The position numbers and the translations under genes are program-made. A DNA stretch of 21,930 nucleotides from Parachlorella kessleri (taxonomy: Eukaryota; Chlorophyta; Trebouxiophyceae; Chlorellales; Chlorellaceae): assembly GCA_001598975.1 (NCBI GenBank), contig BBXU01002352.1, positions 1 through 21,930 of the forward strand, written 5' to 3'. Shown here piece by piece: positions 18,362 through 21,930 of the stretch. The notes under the pieces were generated by a model. It was not told where the DNA came from. It worked only from the letters and a program-made list of their open reading frames with translations, and searched no databases. Every line of letters begins with the position of its first letter. Position 1 is the stretch's first letter.

Positions 18362-21300
18362 ATGCTCAGCGGCTTGAGATGCCAGCAGCAGGTGTGATGA
18401 CTGCTGCGTTTGCTCTTATGGTGCGCTTGTGCGACGCTTGCGACAGCCGTACCTCAGACCTATTTGCTCCTGTGCAGGCAGTTAGGCATCCACGGGCAAG
18501 CACTGCTGCACTGACCGCCTGCCCCAGGTAGCTGGCTTGGTGCACTTGTTGCAGACCAGGGCGACGGCCGCCTTCTCACTTGCAATATATCTGGCGCTAG
18601 GCACCTTGCCAAGCTCTCAAAGATCATCTCCTCTCAGGCTTGTTTGCATTCTCTGCAGGGTAGCTCCGCCGCTATCTATTCGGCGGCAAGCGCGAAAGCA
18701 CAGGGTTGCTGTGAGGGTGCAGGCAGCCGCAGTAGAAGAGGAGGAGGTGAGGTTGCTGATATGAAGATGAAGCCCTTCACACAGCTGCTGTCCCTCAGGA
18801 TAGACCGGCTGCGAAGCTTACTGTCCAAAGCTCTATTGCATACTTGACCCATAGCTTGCCCGCTTACTGGAACTGAGGCAGTGTTGCAAGCACGCACCGT
18901 GTTGTAGAGGGTCTGCGTCGCTTGTCATGTCGTATCGTGGTTCGCATCTAAGATGAATATTCCCTGCCGCACGGTGGTAATGCTTGTCCCTTCCTGTGTG
19001 CAGGACCTCTGGCAGTACCCCGACCGGGACCAGTGGTACCTCCCCAAGTTTGTAGCGAATGACCAGCCAGACTGGAACCCCGCCCGCTTCGTGCGCAGCA
19101 CACAGCTAGCGCCCGGCATCAAGTAAGCTTTGGCATGGTGGGCCCATATCAGTTGGCCTCACATGAAAGCAGCTTGTGGAGTGGTGCAACTTACTACTGG
19201 CGCGGTGGAGGTCATGGAAAGGCATTGGTTCTTAGCCCCCAGCTTCTGACTGCACGGGGCCAGAGGGCTGAGCTGGCCCTTAGCGCCATGAGGAATGCAT
19301 GCCCACGGCCTCCCTATAAAGCTTGTCCCTGGGCTGGTGTAGGGAGGTTGTGCTGGAGGTGGAGATCAGCCGCGAGAAGGTCCCGCTCCGCAACGCCTAT
19401 AAGCACATCGGGCAGAGGGCGTGCGTTCGAATCAACAGCGGGGCCGAAGTTGAGGCAGCAGGTGAGGTTTGCGGGAGGCAAAGGGTCAGGGCGCGCCAGA
19501 GACATGAAAGCCATGGCATGCACGCGGCAGAGACACGAATGATGGGAATAGTGATCCAGTAACCCCGGGCCAGGGGCGGTCGAGGCGCTTCAGGCGGGGT
19601 GTTGGTGATGGTGTGTGTGTGTGGGTGGGGGGGGGGTATTAAAGCACAGACTGGCAGCCCGTCCACGGGCACAGGCAGATGGGTCAGAAGGTGCAGGCAA
19701 GTTGCTGAAAGCTGGTGCTATCCTGTCCCATGCTGTAACCATGAACGGTTGGGGGCAGCGTGGCACGGTGCAGTGACGGTTTGTGCAGTGGGCGACGCCT
19801 ACCCACGGGCCCGCTGGAGGCTAGAGGGCGAGGATACAGGAGCATGCATGGGGGGTTTGGGCGGCAGCCCTTGGGGCCAACATAACTACTTGTCAGGACT
19901 TTGAACCTAAGCTCTGCTGAGAAATGGTCCAACCGCGCCCTTCTGCAGTGGCCAGTGCGCCTTTTCCCCAGCACTTGAACCGGGACGCGCTGTATCGAGC
20001 CCGCGGTGATATCACGGCTAATGAGATCAAGGTACGCTTGCGTGCTCGCTTTCTTCGAACAGATTGGCAGGCATGAAATTGGACTGTGTGGCCCACAATG
20101 TGTTCCCCAAACTATGGCCCTCATAAAAGCCCCCAGCCCATCTTAAGGTGCGCATGTGCAGCGCAATCAAAAGGACTGGTGGCAGAGCAGGGCAGTGAAG
20201 GGCGGATGCTGCAATCTGGTGGCAATGCGTTGCTGCTCCGCGGTATGTGAAGGAGGCCCCAATTGCTATTGCCTGGCTATGTGAAGCATTCTCCCACTAG
20301 AGACCCGTCTGCTGGTAATTCTCGCTGTCTGATCCAGTGCCACTCGCCTGTGCGTCAACCATGCTGCAGTCGGTGAAGGAGGAGCTTAGTATTGCTGCTG
20401 AGCTGGCGCTGCTGGTGCGGGACGAGGGGGCGCAGCGGGACTTGTACCGCATGGGGCCTGACGACGTGCCAGAAGCCGGGCCTTTCAAGGTGAGTCAGAG
20501 TAGTGTCAACAGCCAGGGCAGGGTCCTCTGCGGTGAGTCAGTCGTGATATCATGGTGCCCTCCTAGCTTGTGAACTCTGCTGTGCAGCGTATCCATCGCG
20601 CTGTGCGACCGTATAAGCATGCGTGGCAGAGCAAGCTAGAGGTGCCCCAGGCTTTGGCTGGGATCACCAGCATGCCACAGCACGAATGGCGTACGATGCT
20701 GCTCACCTTGTTGTGATTTGAAGTTGATCGGTTAGGCCCATAGCTTGCCAAGGAAAGGGCTCTTAGGGTGATATCTTGTGAGTTGTGGGTGCCAGTGAGG
20801 GGGGGATTCCTGCCTAGCTATTGTCTCATAGCTTACTTCCCCCACGCCACGCCACCTCCACCTCATCCCTCATGCACCCACACGCAGGCAGGCAACGGTT
20901 GCAACAGGAGGAATGGGGCGGGGGCTCCACCTAGGCGTTCACAGCTTTTGTGGCTGTGACACATGGTAAAGTTTATAAGGGACATGTTGCCCCTCTGCCA
21001 TCGACATTGTGTTTCATCGTTTTCCTGGTGATGTGCAGGGTGGCGGGCTGAAGCTGCGCGGCACCATCAGCGGCATCTGGCAGTACCCCACCATCGTCAT
21101 ATTCTGTGAGGGGGAGGGCATCGCCACCGCCCGGGCACTGATAGAGGCGACGCCGGAGGTTGGCGGCCTCAATTTCGGGCTCAGGAGCGACGTACGCATG
21201 TACTATAAGGTGAGTGGGCGTGTAAGGTTTGTACTGCTAGGCAGTGGTTGGCTGCTCTGTGGCCCCCCTGTTGCGTGTTCTGCAGCAGGAGGATTCTGGC

Positions 21301-21880
21301 TTGGGTAGCCACCACAGCGACTGGGTCGTGCTGCTGCTGCTGTGGGCACTGCTGCACACGGCTGTGTAGGTGGTGAGATCCAGCCCCCCTTGCGACCTGC
21401 CTAGGCGCATGCGCAGTCTCAGGTTTGCGTGTGGTTCTGTGTTCTGTCTGTACCATTGTGCCGTGCCTCCTGCCCGGCCTTGGTGCCCCTCATTGAAATA
21501 TGGGGCCCTGCTCGTCTGGCCTGGCCACTGCGTCAGGGTCCCCATTCCCTGTGCCGGTTTGCACCGCACTGCCCGAGGTTACTGGGCGGCAAAGCAATCA
21601 GTGTTGTTGCCTATCGCTGCCACCAAATGGTTTTTCTTCGCTTCAGGGTTCACACAAGCCCCGTTTGTGTGTGGCGCAGGCCCCCAACGAGGCCTCCTTC
21701 TGCTACAAGGGCCTGTTTGAGGAGTGGGAGAGCAAGCACAAGGTCAAGGTCATCACCTCCACCCGCGGCACCTTCTTAGACATGTTTGACGACGACGACA
21801 CCCTTATGTACGAGCCCGCCACCACCGCCGCCATCATCCTGACGGGGGGCGACGAGGAGGCGGAGGAGGCGGCAGCGGAG
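18362..21880 (+). CDS. Chloroplast FNR-like FAD/NAD(P) oxidoreductase (pKIWI502 type), 3' end beyond window
   Basis: Nine exons in the window: 18362-18391, 18478-18527, 18659-18746, 19004-19122, 19343-19461, 19949-20031, 20370-20489, 21039-21209, 21680-21880, 327 residues so far; every junction agrees in phase and the next donor is GTGGGT at 21881. The ATG at 18362 gives a classic transit peptide (MLSGLRCQQQAVRHPRASTA ... KHRVAVRVQAAAVEEEE). The FAD-domain half has VVLEVEIS, NAYKHIGQRACVRI (the SY..AGQY.Q.R region) and AVASAPFP (aligned to AIASPP). The nucleotide half has YPTIVIFCEGEGIATARALI (about 218-237), SDVRMYYK, and KGLFEEWESKHKVKVI, which match the pKIWI502 pattern TVLIFATGSGI..IRSLIE, SDVRLYYG, and FKEWE. 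It differs at known nucleotide-contact loops (GEGIAT; ILTGGDEE where CG is usual). Probably a stromal flavoprotein using NAD(P)H; partner unknown. Confidence 0.86.
19607..19637 (+). repeat. (GT)n/poly-G tract in oxidoreductase intron 5
   Basis: GTGTGTGTGTGGGTGGGG followed by more G, within the intron between exons at 19461 and 19949. Simple-sequence DNA without a coding role. Confidence 0.75.
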
Positions 21881-21917
21881 GTGGGTGACGGGACGGTGAT
21901 GAGTCGCCCTGGGGGTC

Positions 21918-21930
21918 CCGGGGGGGGGGG
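21918..21930 (+). repeat. Poly-G run at the window edge
   Basis: The window ends in CCCG followed by an unbroken G-run just inside an intron of the oxidoreductase gene. Either a homopolymer tract or the edge of a low-quality contig end. Confidence 0.7.

Noticed and set aside
18537..18764. Single-exon N-terminus for the oxidoreductase starting at the ATG at 18537
   Set aside because: It joins in frame, but the three-exon start at 18362 has matching phases, a good acceptor at 18658 and a better transit peptide. Kept only as an alternative.
1..21930. Prokaryotic-type systems, CRISPR arrays, transposase genes or viral genes
   Set aside because: No repeat-spacer pattern, no transposase or reverse transcriptase motifs and no terminal inverted repeats were seen. 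The repeats present are short simple or local duplications.

Overview
This is nuclear DNA of a eukaryote, most likely a chlorophyte green alga. I infer this from short exons (about 30-420 bases), many introns of about 80-550 bases with TGCAG acceptors, moderately high GC, plant-type proteins with chloroplast-style leaders, and two candidate TGTAA poly(A) signals of the green-algal type. A trebouxiophyte such as Coccomyxa would fit, but species cannot be read from the window. All gene models were spliced by eye using reading phase, GT/GC-AG sites and family motifs.

Layout. (1) 352-3466, minus: secreted purple acid phosphatase-like metallophosphoesterase; its 3' end lies beyond base 1. (2) 4100-4878, minus, and 5369-5835, plus: a divergent pair of small unrecognised proteins with organelle-type N-termini. 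(3) 5836-7540: about 1.7 kb with no convincing gene. (4) 7541-9038, plus: coiled-coil protein of unknown function, 5' end uncertain. (5) 9832-15359, minus: a 12-exon, 476-residue LIN1/CD2BP2 (U5 snRNP 52K)-type splicing protein ending in a SAP/ARMET-like helical segment plus an OCRE-like aromatic repeat, where animal CD2BP2 carries a GYF domain. (6) 15954-17805, plus: Mpv17/PMP22-family membrane protein, six exons, 212 residues, divergent from gene 5. (7) 18362-21880, plus: chloroplast FNR-like FAD/NAD(P) oxidoreductase of the pKIWI502 type, running off the right edge.

The genes look like ordinary housekeeping neighbours; I see no operon, gene cluster, mobile element or defence system. The most interesting signals concern splicing. 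Three introns appear to use GC-AG borders, all with the same GCAAGT donor. One phosphatase donor sits in a 20-bp unit repeated three times, so a decoy donor would add an in-frame stop. Partial duplications of exon sequence lie in a LIN1 intron and just after the coiled-coil stop codon.
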